Source of the DNA: Isohypsibius dastychi
Taxonomy: Eukaryota > Tardigrada > Eutardigrada > Parachela > Isohypsibiidae
Reading direction: 5' to 3'
DNA length: 11,700 bases
Assembly (NCBI GenBank): GCA_034696485.1
Contig: JAQIWT010001249.1
Location: 1-11,700 of the forward strand
This document shows positions 1 through 8,064 of the stretch, one piece after another (position 1 is the first letter of the stretch; each line of letters begins with the position of its first letter). The notes below the pieces were generated by a model. The model ran no database searches. It had not been told where the DNA came from and saw nothing but the letters and a program-made list of their open reading frames with translations. The position numbers and the translations under genes were made by a program.

Positions 1-412
1 AATGAGTCAAAGACAAGAGACATCCAGAAATCATAAGAAACATTCTTCTTATGGAAATAGCAGTTGAAAACCTGGCCAGATTAAATTAAAACACATTTTC
101 GAGCGTATCAAATAACCAAATATATTTCAAATAAGTATCGAATTATACGAATTAAATGCGAAATTCATATGTGTTTAAGACAATGGTGGATTCGGCGGAT
201 ATCGCTCTTACGGAAACGGATATCAGAACAACGGCAACTGGAATAACAATAACAACCGTAGATGGAAGAATAACAACCATGACAACGATTACAAGAAGCC
301 AGGACGAAAAATCAAAAAGATCATCTACGAAGACGAAGAAGACTATGAAGAAACTACCAGAGAACGTAATAAAACAATTAAATACCAAACCGGAAAAGAC
401 CACAGTTTATGA
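1..412 (+). CDS. 3' end of a Gly/Asn-rich, basic-acidic protein gene (partial, two exons)
   Basis: The product is not recognised. The last exon (180-412) opens right after a stop in its own frame (176-178), so it must be entered by splicing, probably at TTTAAG ending at 179. It encodes GGFGGYRSYG, an Asn run, RRWKNNN, a basic KKPGRKIKKII, an acidic EDEEDYEE, and stops at TGA 410-412. The preceding exon (1-62, frame from base 2) ends in SSYGNS with a weak donor, GTTGAA at 63. Phases 1 and 2 join to give Asn and continue the same Ser/Tyr/Gly/Asn-rich composition. If ATG at 2-4 were the start, the protein would have 97 residues, but the gene more likely begins left of the window. Gly/Asn/Arg-rich tails occur in RNA-binding and secreted proteins, and no folded domain is visible. 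A poly(A) signal 47 bases after the stop supports this being a true 3' end. The exon assignment is inference; the weak donor and acceptor are the main doubts. Confidence 0.5.
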
Positions 413-459
413 TAAAACTTTATGGACTTCACTTTTTTCCAGTTCCAAATGAATCCTCT

Positions 460-465
460 AATAAA
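460..465 (+). terminator. Poly(A) signal AATAAA of the left-edge gene
   Basis: A canonical AATAAA lies 47 bases after the TGA at 410-412. It would give a very short 3'UTR, and it precedes the opposing poly(A) signal of the convergent FAM107-like gene. Confidence 0.5.
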
Positions 466-660
466 CTGTTGCCATAAAGCATTCCATGCGTTTGAACTGT
501 TTTGGCAGAGTGTATTTCTGTTCATAATCAAAATACGATCCACCTTGAACTAAATGGCAAAAAAACTAACCCGGGCGGAACTGACAACAACATCAAACTG
601 TCACGGGATAAAAATAATATACAAATATTTTTAACAAAACAATCATCGTTTGTTCAATTA

Positions 661-666
661 TTTATT
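661..666 (-). terminator. Poly(A) signal AATAAA (minus strand) of the FAM107-like gene
   Basis: TTTATT on the plus strand reads AATAAA on the minus strand, about 220 bases past the TAG at 886-888. The two convergent genes therefore end within roughly 200 bases of each other without overlapping. Confidence 0.5.
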
Positions 667-885
667 CAGATATTGTTTTCCACAGTTTTCATAAGCACCA
701 TTTGATGCTCGGATCTGATCGAACCGGAAGTGCGCAATTGCGAAACGAATGCTGTTGAAACGCGGAAAACATGAATGTGAATTATGAGAAGAATGATAAT
801 ACTATAATCCATGCAGAAATCATTCAAGGTCACTTTCGCGAAAGAATTTGGTTTGGATGGAATAATCCCTGCTGGTCATTTACGT

Positions 886-3800
886 CTACGAGGTCGCCGA
901 TGCGAACCGACCGTTCACCTTGGCGTGCATTCGATGAAATTCATCATCGGAGGTTGGGACATTCCTTTCCGTCAGAACATTTTCGAGCTCCTTCAAGCGC
1001 TGAGCGCGCTTCTCTAGCTCCATTTCCAAATCCGACTTATTCTGCTTCTTTTCCTCTTCTTCGCGCTTCCGGACTACTTGATCGCGCATTTTCTCCATCG
1101 CTTTTTTCAACTCGCTTTTCTGGCCGAGAACATTGATTCCCCTGCAGAAAAGAGATTTTGATAATGGGCAATTAAAACAAAGATCGATGATGATAATGGA
1201 GCTTGACCAAGCGAATGTTTTTAGAAAATTCTAAAAGTTCGCGGAGCGACGTGAACATTAACCTCGAAAGCGAATTCATTTATAATTCGAATCGATACGA
1301 TTAAAATTCCACCTGGTGAAATTTGCGGAAAAGCTAACGCACTTCCTCAACGTTCGATTTTGAAGAAAACGTAAAAAGAATGAAAGTAAACTGTTGATGA
1401 GAAATGTCATTTTGAACACTGGAAATAAAACCTTGGCAATGTCCATTACACATCGATTAATAAATCTAATCTAATAAATCTAAAAGTTCTTCCATGTTTT
1501 GACTGAAATGCAAATTAAATGTCGGGATTCAAAATCGATGAAATACTGTACTGTTCTCGGCGATCTAAATTAAAACCTGACTGAGAAAACAACCAAAATC
1601 TCAAAGGGAAAATGACAAAAAACCAGGACACAGCATAACTTGGATTAGGAGAAGTGACCATTGAAAGATGGGAAACGACTAAATATCACAAAAATTACTA
1701 AATCGCTCGTGTTTGAGCTGGTATCAAAAATCAACATTTTACTTTGATACCACGCAAACTCTAGTTTACTTTTATGCCTTTTCTGAGTTGTGCGTATTGA
1801 GTCACTAAGATCTGAAACGAGATCTACCATGTTTTGTTTAGTTTTTAATCTGAATCTGACCATTATACTCAATTTCCACAAATACAGCTTCAAACATAGA
1901 AAACTAATACAACCATTTCCTGCAACGCAAATTTTCGCAATTATGCGTTAAAACTTACATTTTGTTGTTGAAGGCAAGTTCACGATGTAAATTCCGCAGC
2001 TCCGGGATTTCCTTGGCAGACTGCGTCGGTTTCTTTGGTGAGATCATCTCCGTATCGCCATTTGCTCCTCTTCCATCATCTCCATCAAATCCCATTTCAT
2101 GATGCTCATCCAAATATCTTCCATCCGGCGTCATTTCCTCTACAACGCAAAGACACACTTCAGAAACTTGAAACATGTAAAATAAGACTCAACATCTTGA
2201 GAAAGTGGAGGCTCTGAAAAATGAAATGATAAACAGTCTCTTGAGATGATTTCAACCGGTTCAGACAAGACAGCTGTCAGGTTTAATATGTTTTACGTTT
2301 CCGGTCATTCCTTAAGCTGCGACCATTTTTCGGTCAAGTCCAACGACCTATTTTCCAAAACAGAAAATGAAACCTAATAATGTCCAAAAATCCCACCTGT
2401 TGAATACAGCTGATTTAAATCTACCAGCCTTTGCGGAGCAATCTGTTCTCGGCGGTTTTCAACATTGCGTTTTTTATGGCGATCGAAAGCCGGTGGCCGT
2501 GGATTATCATCAACAATGGCTGAAGGTGAATTCCCCATAATGGTTCACGATATATATGCTTTGTAGTAAAGTCAATAAAATAAATCCAGCTTGATATCAC
2601 GGTCAAGTTGCTCTACACCTTCTCTCAAGTGATCTTGAGAAAGTAACGAAGCGGAATTGTTACTTGCGGCTAATCTTGCGACGTGTTCACTTTCTCAAGA
2701 CCGGCGCTGATTTTTGGATGTCGTAAAAAAGCTGCGATTCAAGTCGCCGGTTCAAGGTGGTTTACAGTTTAAATTTAGCAGAGCTGACAGGGGGCCTTTT
2801 CTTAATGAGAAACGAGCTGACTTTTGTTTTACTCGGCTGGAATGAAAGGCTTCGGTGAACGAGTGGAACAGATTACCTGAGAATCTGGCCGAACGGAAAC
2901 CAACAGGAAACCAAAGACAATATTGTTATCTTCCCATCATTGCCATGGCACAAGCGTAAAATTAGACGTAATGCCAATGATGGTTTATGACGGAAGGAAC
3001 TACTGTATGAACGAATGAAAGGTTAAGATTTCAATCTTTGGATTCAAACGATACAACTAATCAAACAATACAACAAACAATACAACAAATCTTAATTAAA
3101 TTCTATTGAGATTTTAGATATAAAGATGTACTGTATCCAGATATGCAGCAGTATTAGTAAGTTACTACATAGCCCAATAATGTGATGCTCTAAACCAGCG
3201 GATACCATTAACATCGCATTGTTATTCCAGCCATTAACGGAACATTTCAGAGATACACTAATTTAAATAGCTCATGTATTGCACAGCTCATGTCATCCAT
3301 CATGTACTGTGTATCTTTGCGTCCTATAGAATTGTAACCTGCATCCCCTCTCAAGCACCACAAATAGAGGCTCTAAAAACGAGCAAAAACGCTATGAAAG
3401 TTGTGAGGCGGAGCACCACCCCGCTATCATATTTTCCAGCCACCGATGCATGTGTGCCCTATGGCCCAGATGTCCAAAGCGGTAAAAGCGAGTGATGCCT
3501 CCGCTTCTCTAGAAAGCAGCTTGTAGACCGCTGAAAAAGGGGTAAAATATAACTCGACCTCGAGGTACCTCTACTGCACATATTGCACCACCGCAAAATT
3601 CGCTCGGAACAGTTTTGTCAGACGTGAACAGTCAACCCTAATCTTCTGAAAATTTATCCGACATATCTGATGTTTTACATGTACTTGATTAAACTGAAAA
3701 AAAACACCGGAGGAAGTAATGGAGATCAAATTTTCCACTAAAAGCCAATACTTCAACAAGATATTAATTGTTGATCCCTGGAAACTCATTTTCGTTACAG

Positions 3801-6239
3801 TCAATTGGAGTTTTGCACATGACACGGTGCACGAGACAAAAAACTTCTCAACAAGGAGGTTACGAAAGCACCATATTTTTCAGTTACGAAAAATCACTCA
3901 GCGAAAGATCATATTTCGGACACGATTGTAATTATTCCCACACTCGGCACACAAATGTTGTGAAAGAGTGAAAGTCCGTGCGTTCGTTAATTGTCTTCCG
4001 ATGTCCGGCTTTTGGTTTGCATGTGTAACAAGCTATTTATTTACCGTCACGAAATGCTCACTATTTGGGTACTTGAATCTCAAGTGGATCATTTCAATGA
4101 AGTTTGTTTCCGGATCAGCCTTGACTTATTCCGCACAACAAAACCATAATCAGACTCAGACGCTAAGCTCGTCATTACTCAGATCATGGGCTCATCCTTT
4201 TCCTAGTATTCAACCATGGAAATTTGTGTCATGGGAAAACGAGTTCGATTAACTGGATACTGTACTGTCACGAAAATAATTGGACCAGCTCACATCTTTT
4301 AAAGTAACTCTTACTCAATTAGATCCCAAGAATAAATGTCAACAGGAGAAACAATCAGACACCAAAAAGTGTTTAAAGGGAGATCTTCACTCTCAATTGG
4401 CTGAACATCGAACGTCAGCTGTCCACCGAAACAATACAACTTGAAACATCCACCCCGAACATTTTAAAAAGAACTTGATTCAACAACAATCTTCCTACTG
4501 TAAACGACTGAATTATCAGAAAATATAACAAATTGACACCCGCGATGAACCACGATAAGTTTGGACGGTTCGGGGATACCATTTTGGCGATTAGAAATCG
4601 TATATCCCGCTAGCGCACCCAAAATTTAGAAAACAAGTTGTAATTAAGTAAAAAAAAAACGCGGGTAAACAACGCTGCATCCGACTGAACAAATTAATAG
4701 AAGTACTGTACAATACACGAGAATCTCTACAGTGAGATAAGTGGCATCAGGAGCACCACATTCGCATCAAAGATAATTTCGATCGACCACAAACACGACA
4801 AATATTTGAAAAACAAGATTTTTTTCATAACTGACCACAGAAATTCCAGAACCACAATTCCGCTCATCGTGCTTGCTTACCGACTAAAGTTATCCAGCGC
4901 AAAATTAATAAATATCCGCAGAAATGTTTCTCGCTGTTCAGAGTACCTCAACAAGCAGCTTCACTTTGTGACCCACAATCACACGATCTCGCGTTTAGGA
5001 AAAAAACGAAGCGCATCGCCGAACGTGCGTCTACATTTACATAAAACCATCAAATGAGCGCAAGTAAGAGAAACCGCAAATTTACCTAACAGTCCCTCGC
5101 ACCGCCAAACCAAACCATCCACCTCCTCATTTCAAACTTGTAAACTTGAGCAACTTTTTTTTCACCACGAGAGAAAGATAATCAGCTGTGCCTGACGGAC
5201 CATTACTGATTGGTAGAATTTCGTCTGTCAGCCGAGATACCTTCTTGTTTAGGTGCGATTGAGCAGTTTGTTCTAAGAGGAAACAACCGCAATAAGCGGT
5301 CAATATTGCATGTGGAGGGGGACAAAACGTGATCTTGTGATGATGCTGGACTTCGTGACCTCAATTACAAGTGGATCACAATTCAAATCACGCTACCTGG
5401 TCTGCTGATTGTTTATCTGAAAATAATGAAACCATTTCTAGCACGAGGGATGTCAATTCTCTTAAAGTTTTACAATCATTTATCATGGAAGAACATTGGG
5501 ATGGTGTGGAGCTAAACCGTATCGATAATGGTAGTCTTCAACATAACACTAGAAAAACCACCAGAAACTGTGATTCAGCTCAGGTGAATTTCATAATACT
5601 GTATTTCAAAGGAGATAAAAAGAACTGTAAATAAGTTCGACGGGATACCTCCTGACATTGGCAAGGCAAAAAAAACTAAAACCTGGAATATTGTTTTGCT
5701 TGGTAGAAGCTCCTTAAAATTCTACGCGGACAAATGGGTGTCAGGTAGAATTACTAGTCAAAAAAATGTGGTCGCCAAAAACAACTGCAAAGGATTTGAA
5801 AAGTGAATACTTTTCGTTTACATCATCGAATAAAAAGGTGATTCCATAAAAATAAAAGTACTGATCTTCAATGAAATAATTGATTAACTAGCTATCTTCA
5901 TTATAACGCGATGCAATAAACCTACCCAATCCCACCATAACTATTGTCGAAAGTCAAGTAAAACAAACGACATCTCTTGAAAGGAGGAACTGCTTGAAAA
6001 CTGCGATACACACCCTCAAGTTAGGCTCGTGAAAAAAGCGATGACCATTTGTTCACATTACTCAGACAACACTCCTCACCTGATTGCGACGGTTCCTCAG
6101 TTGTCACGACTTCATTTCCGGTTGACAATGATCGCGCTTTGAACAAATTCCCAAGTTCCCGTTGAAGATTCGACAAAACCACATCCTCGTTTTTCGACGT
6201 CTTCTCCGGGGATGACTCTTCCTTGATTTCGGAATCCAT
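886..6239 (-). CDS. FAM107 (DUF1151) family protein, 3 coding exons, 198 aa
   Basis: Minus-strand exons are 6239-6080 (exon starting at 6240), 2139-1959 and 1141-886. Borders are GTGAGG/TTGTAG and GTAAGT/TCTGCAG, and phases fit (1+2, 2+1), giving 198 residues. Residues about 86-198 match the FAM107A/B domain: SPKK (87-90), ELRNLHREL (100-108) then a turn and GxxxLGQKSEL (115-125), as in vertebrate ELHREL...GVDSKPEL. A long Arg/Lys/Glu helix (126-167) carries REEEEKKQ and ELEKRAQRLKELE, and the tail holds DDEFHRM. FAM107 proteins of vertebrates (about 130-145 aa) are small helical, coiled-coil-prone proteins linked to actin organisation, stress response and the nucleus; the same is inferred here. 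The first 85 residues are an extra acidic Ser/Glu/Asp/Gly-rich extension. The ATG lies one base after an acceptor (TTTCTAG, 6247-6241), so a 5'UTR exon or a trans-spliced leader lies upstream. Exon 2 also reads open to an ATG at 2176, a possible alternative start. Exons 2 and 3 are firm; exon 1 rests on phase, donor and acidic composition. Confidence 0.85.
1142..1958 (-). other. Intron 2 of the FAM107-like gene (817 bp)
   Basis: Donor GTAAGT at 1958-1953 and acceptor CTGCAG ending at 1142. Content is AT-rich with no convincing exon. It holds a short tandem repeat of TAATAAATCTAA (1458-1469 and 1472-1483) and one TACTGTA (1544-1550). The open frame at 1645-1893 (minus) has no recognisable composition or flanking splice support. 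Confidence 0.8.
2623..2700. repeat. Nested inverted repeats built on TCTTGAGAAAGT
   Basis: TCTTGAGAAAGT (2633-2644) recurs as its exact complement ACTTTCTCAAGA (2689-2700), a 12-bp perfect inverted repeat with a 44-base spacer. Inside it AAGTAAC (2641-2647) pairs with GTTACTT (2659-2665). Just before it TCTCAAG (2623-2629) pairs with CTTGAGA (2634-2640). Two further TCTTGAGA-like copies lie near 2195 and 2238. This could be the relic of a small hairpin element or a cluster of factor sites. No target-site duplication was identified. Confidence 0.6.
3062..3085. repeat. Two tandem copies of CAAACAATACAA
   Basis: The 12-base unit occurs twice without interruption and begins a third time (CAAAT). 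It is a simple local duplication in AT-rich intron sequence, with no function suggested. Confidence 0.8.
5359..5583 (+). other. Open stretch ending in a consensus donor inside the FAM107 intron (possible nested exon)
   Basis: The frame is open from 5359 (after TGA 5356-5358) through 5583, where CAG|GTGAATTT makes a good splice donor. The translation is hydrophilic and Ser/Asn/Thr-rich (for example WSADCLSENNET, EEHWDGVELNRIDNG) with a Met shortly before EEHWDG. No family is recognised. There is no strong acceptor on the left (only TTACAAG) and no matching downstream exon was found, so chance or a decayed fragment are equally possible. Confidence 0.15.
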
Positions 6240-6251
6240 GCTAGAAACGAA

Positions 6252-6287
6252 AATTAAACCAGGAAATAAAGTTGGAATTAAACCAGG
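6252..6287. repeat. Duplicated AATTAAACCAGG next to the FAM107 exon 1 acceptor
   Basis: Identical 12-mers lie at 6252-6263 and 6276-6287, 24 bases apart. Read on the minus strand they are CCTGGTTTAATT twice, the second copy leading directly into the pyrimidine-rich tract and TTTCTAG acceptor before the FAM107 ATG. A small tandem duplication of the acceptor region is the simplest reading. Confidence 0.7.
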
Positions 6288-6330
6288 TGGTAATCTATCA
6301 CGTTGGGAATATTGTTGGTACGATAAAAAT

Positions 6331-7126
6331 TTACAGCGACTGAATTGTGGTACCAGTATTGTTCCAGCTGATATCCACTTCAAATACGAACAAAGTCTCG
6401 AAATCCGCCGATCCGCGCGAAACGCACCTCACTTCGCAATCTCTGCTATCAAAGTGTGATTCAATCAAATGTTGCGTTGACACATTCACATAGAGACTCA
6501 AGTAGACGGAACAATTATCGAGGTTCTGGCAGTCTTCTGTTGAACAACATCCGATGAATGGAAGGAAGTCTTGTGAATTATTGACGACTCCAATTGAATA
6601 GTGCGGCAGAAACATGATGCGATTGTTGCCGTTTCCGCCTGCAACATAAACAGCTTTTTAAATGGTACTTAATAACAGTTCCAGTTTGTAATATTTTCAT
6701 TTACAACCTGAATGTTTTCGCAGTAAAAAACTTTGCTATAAACATAATCGGACGGTATTTATCCAATGGTATTTATCGTGAACTTTTTTCTGCGTTGACG
6801 GACTGGACCATATCAAAGAAAGCAGTTCTTTTCCAACAACAAGATAGATATATGGTTAGATCTTTGAGGGAAATGAAAGAAATTCAAGTTACATAAAATA
6901 CCGGTGCCCAAATAACAAAAGGTCATCTTTTATTTAGATAAATGGTACAATATGTGCTACCAGATGTGCTACCTGGTAGACAACAACTGGTGCTGTACTT
7001 TCTCTGTATACAGAACAGGAATGTTTTGAAAACAGGAATATTCTGTATTACAGTCAAATCAGTAGATACCGAATGTTGTTGCGAATGACACCATAGAATT
7101 AATGCTGTAACCAAACATAGCACCAT
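6331..7126 (-). CDS. Secreted Cys-rich protein (signal peptide exon + Cys-rich exon; 3' end unresolved)
   Basis: Exon a (7126-6973) starts at an ATG with an in-frame TAA 27 bases upstream and encodes a clear signal peptide, VLCLVTALILWCHS, then a segment ending KYSTSCCLP. It ends at CAG|GTAGCA (phase 1). Exon b begins at 6638 after a good acceptor, TTTATGTTGCAG, and phases join to give Gly. It encodes NNRIMFLPHY, then a GCC motif, C-x5-C (CQNLDNC), a hydrophobic VYLSLYVNV strand, two N-x-S/T sites (NCS, NVS) and DCE. If unspliced it stops at TAA 6333-6331 (about 153 aa). Donors GAA|GTGAGG (after 6433) and GAG|GTGCGT (after 6428) suggest it may continue elsewhere. The CC..C-x5-C-x-x-Y pattern after a signal peptide loosely recalls the N-terminal (MNNL) domain of Delta/Jagged Notch ligands, but no DSL or EGF domain was found, so no name is given. 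Exon a alone is also a 67-aa open frame, hence the moderate confidence. Confidence 0.4.
6754..6777. repeat. Direct repeat of GGTATTTATC
   Basis: Identical 10-mers at 6754-6763 and 6768-6777 in the intron of the secreted-protein gene. The short spacing suggests local slippage. Confidence 0.6.
6949..6972 (-). repeat. 12-bp tandem duplication giving two alternative splice donors
   Basis: On the minus strand GGTAGCACATCT is followed by GGTAGCACATAT. Each copy supplies a G|GTAGCA donor in phase 1 (exon ends at 6973 or 6961). Using the distal one would insert four residues (GSTS) without changing frame. Confidence 0.5.
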
Positions 7127-7129
7127 CAC

Positions 7130-7515
7130 TACCCAGCACGAAATCCCTCTTTATTTTTGAACGTATCGCCAGCCACTGGAGTCTTTAGAACGGTAAATCT
7201 CGTAAAAATCATGCCATTATGACTGCCGTTGCATGCGTTCTAGCAAAGTAATCGTATATTACAGATCTATCAAAAGAACGAAACCTAATAGTTAACTGAT
7301 ATTTGAACAGAACTTGATAATCATACAGCGTCATAACTATTTGTCTGTATTGTCTTTCATTAACACTCAATTAATTTATCCTGTTGTTTGACCATTTTTC
7401 AGACATTTCGTAGGAAGAACTATCACACCGCAAGTTATCATATTTCCAAAAGCTTTATGGTCAAAGCATAATCAGTTTGAACGAAGAAACAAAATCGGTG
7501 TCTTTCCGCGAAAAT
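7130..7515. other. Noncoding stretch upstream of the secreted-protein gene
   Basis: AT-rich sequence between the start of the secreted-protein exon and the open frame at 7516. It should hold the minus-strand promoter and 5'UTR of the secreted-protein gene, but no core element stands out. Confidence 0.4.
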
Positions 7516-7797
7516 TCATACAATATGAAGTTTTAAACAACTGTTTCCACAAAAGATCGGCTCATGTGATTTTCCGAGAAATTTCTTAAATCGAGAAAAT
7601 AGGCTGCGCTGTTTTCTTTTAAACTTTAAGACTTTTCCAAAGTGTTCAAACAATCGTCGAACGGGTTCTAAATCAGATGACATCATACTAGTTACCCTTC
7701 CAGCAATTTCTGTTTGATTTTCACCTGCCAGGAAATGCAAACCCGTACAAAATCCACCAGTGAGTGCCTGGTTGGCTGATCGATTAGACGACCGTCT
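7516..7797 (-). CDS. Unassigned minus-strand open frame, possible exon
   Basis: The frame is open from after TAA 7800-7798 to TGA 7518-7516, about 93 codons. The first in-frame ATG is at 7686 (56 residues). The translation has a mixed, protein-like composition: LTGGFCTGLHFLAGENQTE, SSDLEPVRRLFEHFGKV, then the basic KFKRKQRSLFSRFKKFLGK. A weak acceptor (GGTAAAG) precedes it, and a possible donor (ATT|GTATGA) overlaps the stop. It matches no family known to me and lies in the space between two divergent genes, so it may be a chance frame in promoter DNA or an exon of an undetected minus-strand gene. Confidence 0.2.
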   Translation of the reverse strand, partial: RRSSNRSANQALTGGFCTGLHFLAGENQTEIAGRVTSMMSSDLEPVRRLFEHFGKVLKFKRKQRSLFSRFKKFLGKSHEPIFCGNSCLKLHIV

Positions 7798-8011
7798 TTA
7801 CCAAAACAAAATCGATTGAATCAATTCAAGACCGAAGAAGACAGATAGTGCCGGAGTGACTTGCATTTGCGGAAAGTGTGACGTCTGATTGTACACCCAC
7901 TTTAATCTACCAGTGCTGCAGAATTGCCAAAAGTGTGTTTGTAGAGGAACATTTCCGCCCAGCTGTTCAGACCGAGCTATCTAAATTTTAGTCTTAAATA
8001 TCGCGTCTCTC

Positions 8012-8017
8012 TCAGTT
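8012..8017 (+). promoter_or_regulatory. Candidate initiator TCAGTT of the aldo-keto reductase gene
   Basis: TCAGTTTC matches the arthropod-type initiator (TCAGTY). Transcription from A8014 would give a 51-base 5'UTR. AT-rich TAAATTTTAG lies about 30 bases upstream in the position of a TATA box. No transcript data are available; this is a motif match only. Confidence 0.3.
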
Positions 8018-8064
8018 TCAACGCATTCGTTCTCGGAATTTCTTCACGTTTCCCACTTTTAAAA

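Larger units (their letters stand above)
2140..6079 (-). other. Intron 1 of the FAM107-like gene (3.94 kb)
   Basis: Donor GTGAGG at 6079-6074 and acceptor GTTGTAG ending at 2140. It is by far the longest intron in the window. It contains an inverted-repeat cluster (2623-2700), a 12-bp tandem duplication (3062-3085), overlapping palindromes (3557-3571), five TACTGTA copies, and a plus-strand open stretch ending in a good donor (5359-5583). No transposase, reverse transcriptase or RNA gene was recognised. In compact genomes such a long first intron often carries enhancers or an alternative promoter, but this is inference. A missed small exon cannot be excluded. Confidence 0.7.

Noticed and set aside
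152-403. Minus-strand hydrophobic, Val-rich frame
   Set aside because: Antisense shadow of the Gly/Asn-rich exon at 180-412.
771-1136. 121-codon plus-strand open frame
   Set aside because: It lies opposite the last FAM107 exon, whose reading frame, splice sites and family match are clear; this is an antisense shadow.
1226-1245. GAAAATTC...TTC resembling a heat-shock element in FAM107 intron 2
   Set aside because: The third unit is out of the 5-base register, so it does not meet the element's rule.
3470-3575. GC-richer patch with short inverted repeats, checked for a tRNA
   Set aside because: No cloverleaf: no T-arm GTTC motif or 7-pair acceptor stem in register.
3968-4252. Plus-strand frame with a hydrophobic, signal-like start
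   Set aside because: It begins with GTG, has no splice partner, and the hydrophobic stretch is what T-rich DNA yields by chance.
7879-7886. TGACGTCT, one base off a CRE, upstream of the reductase gene
   Set aside because: A single 7-of-8 match is expected by chance in this length of sequence.
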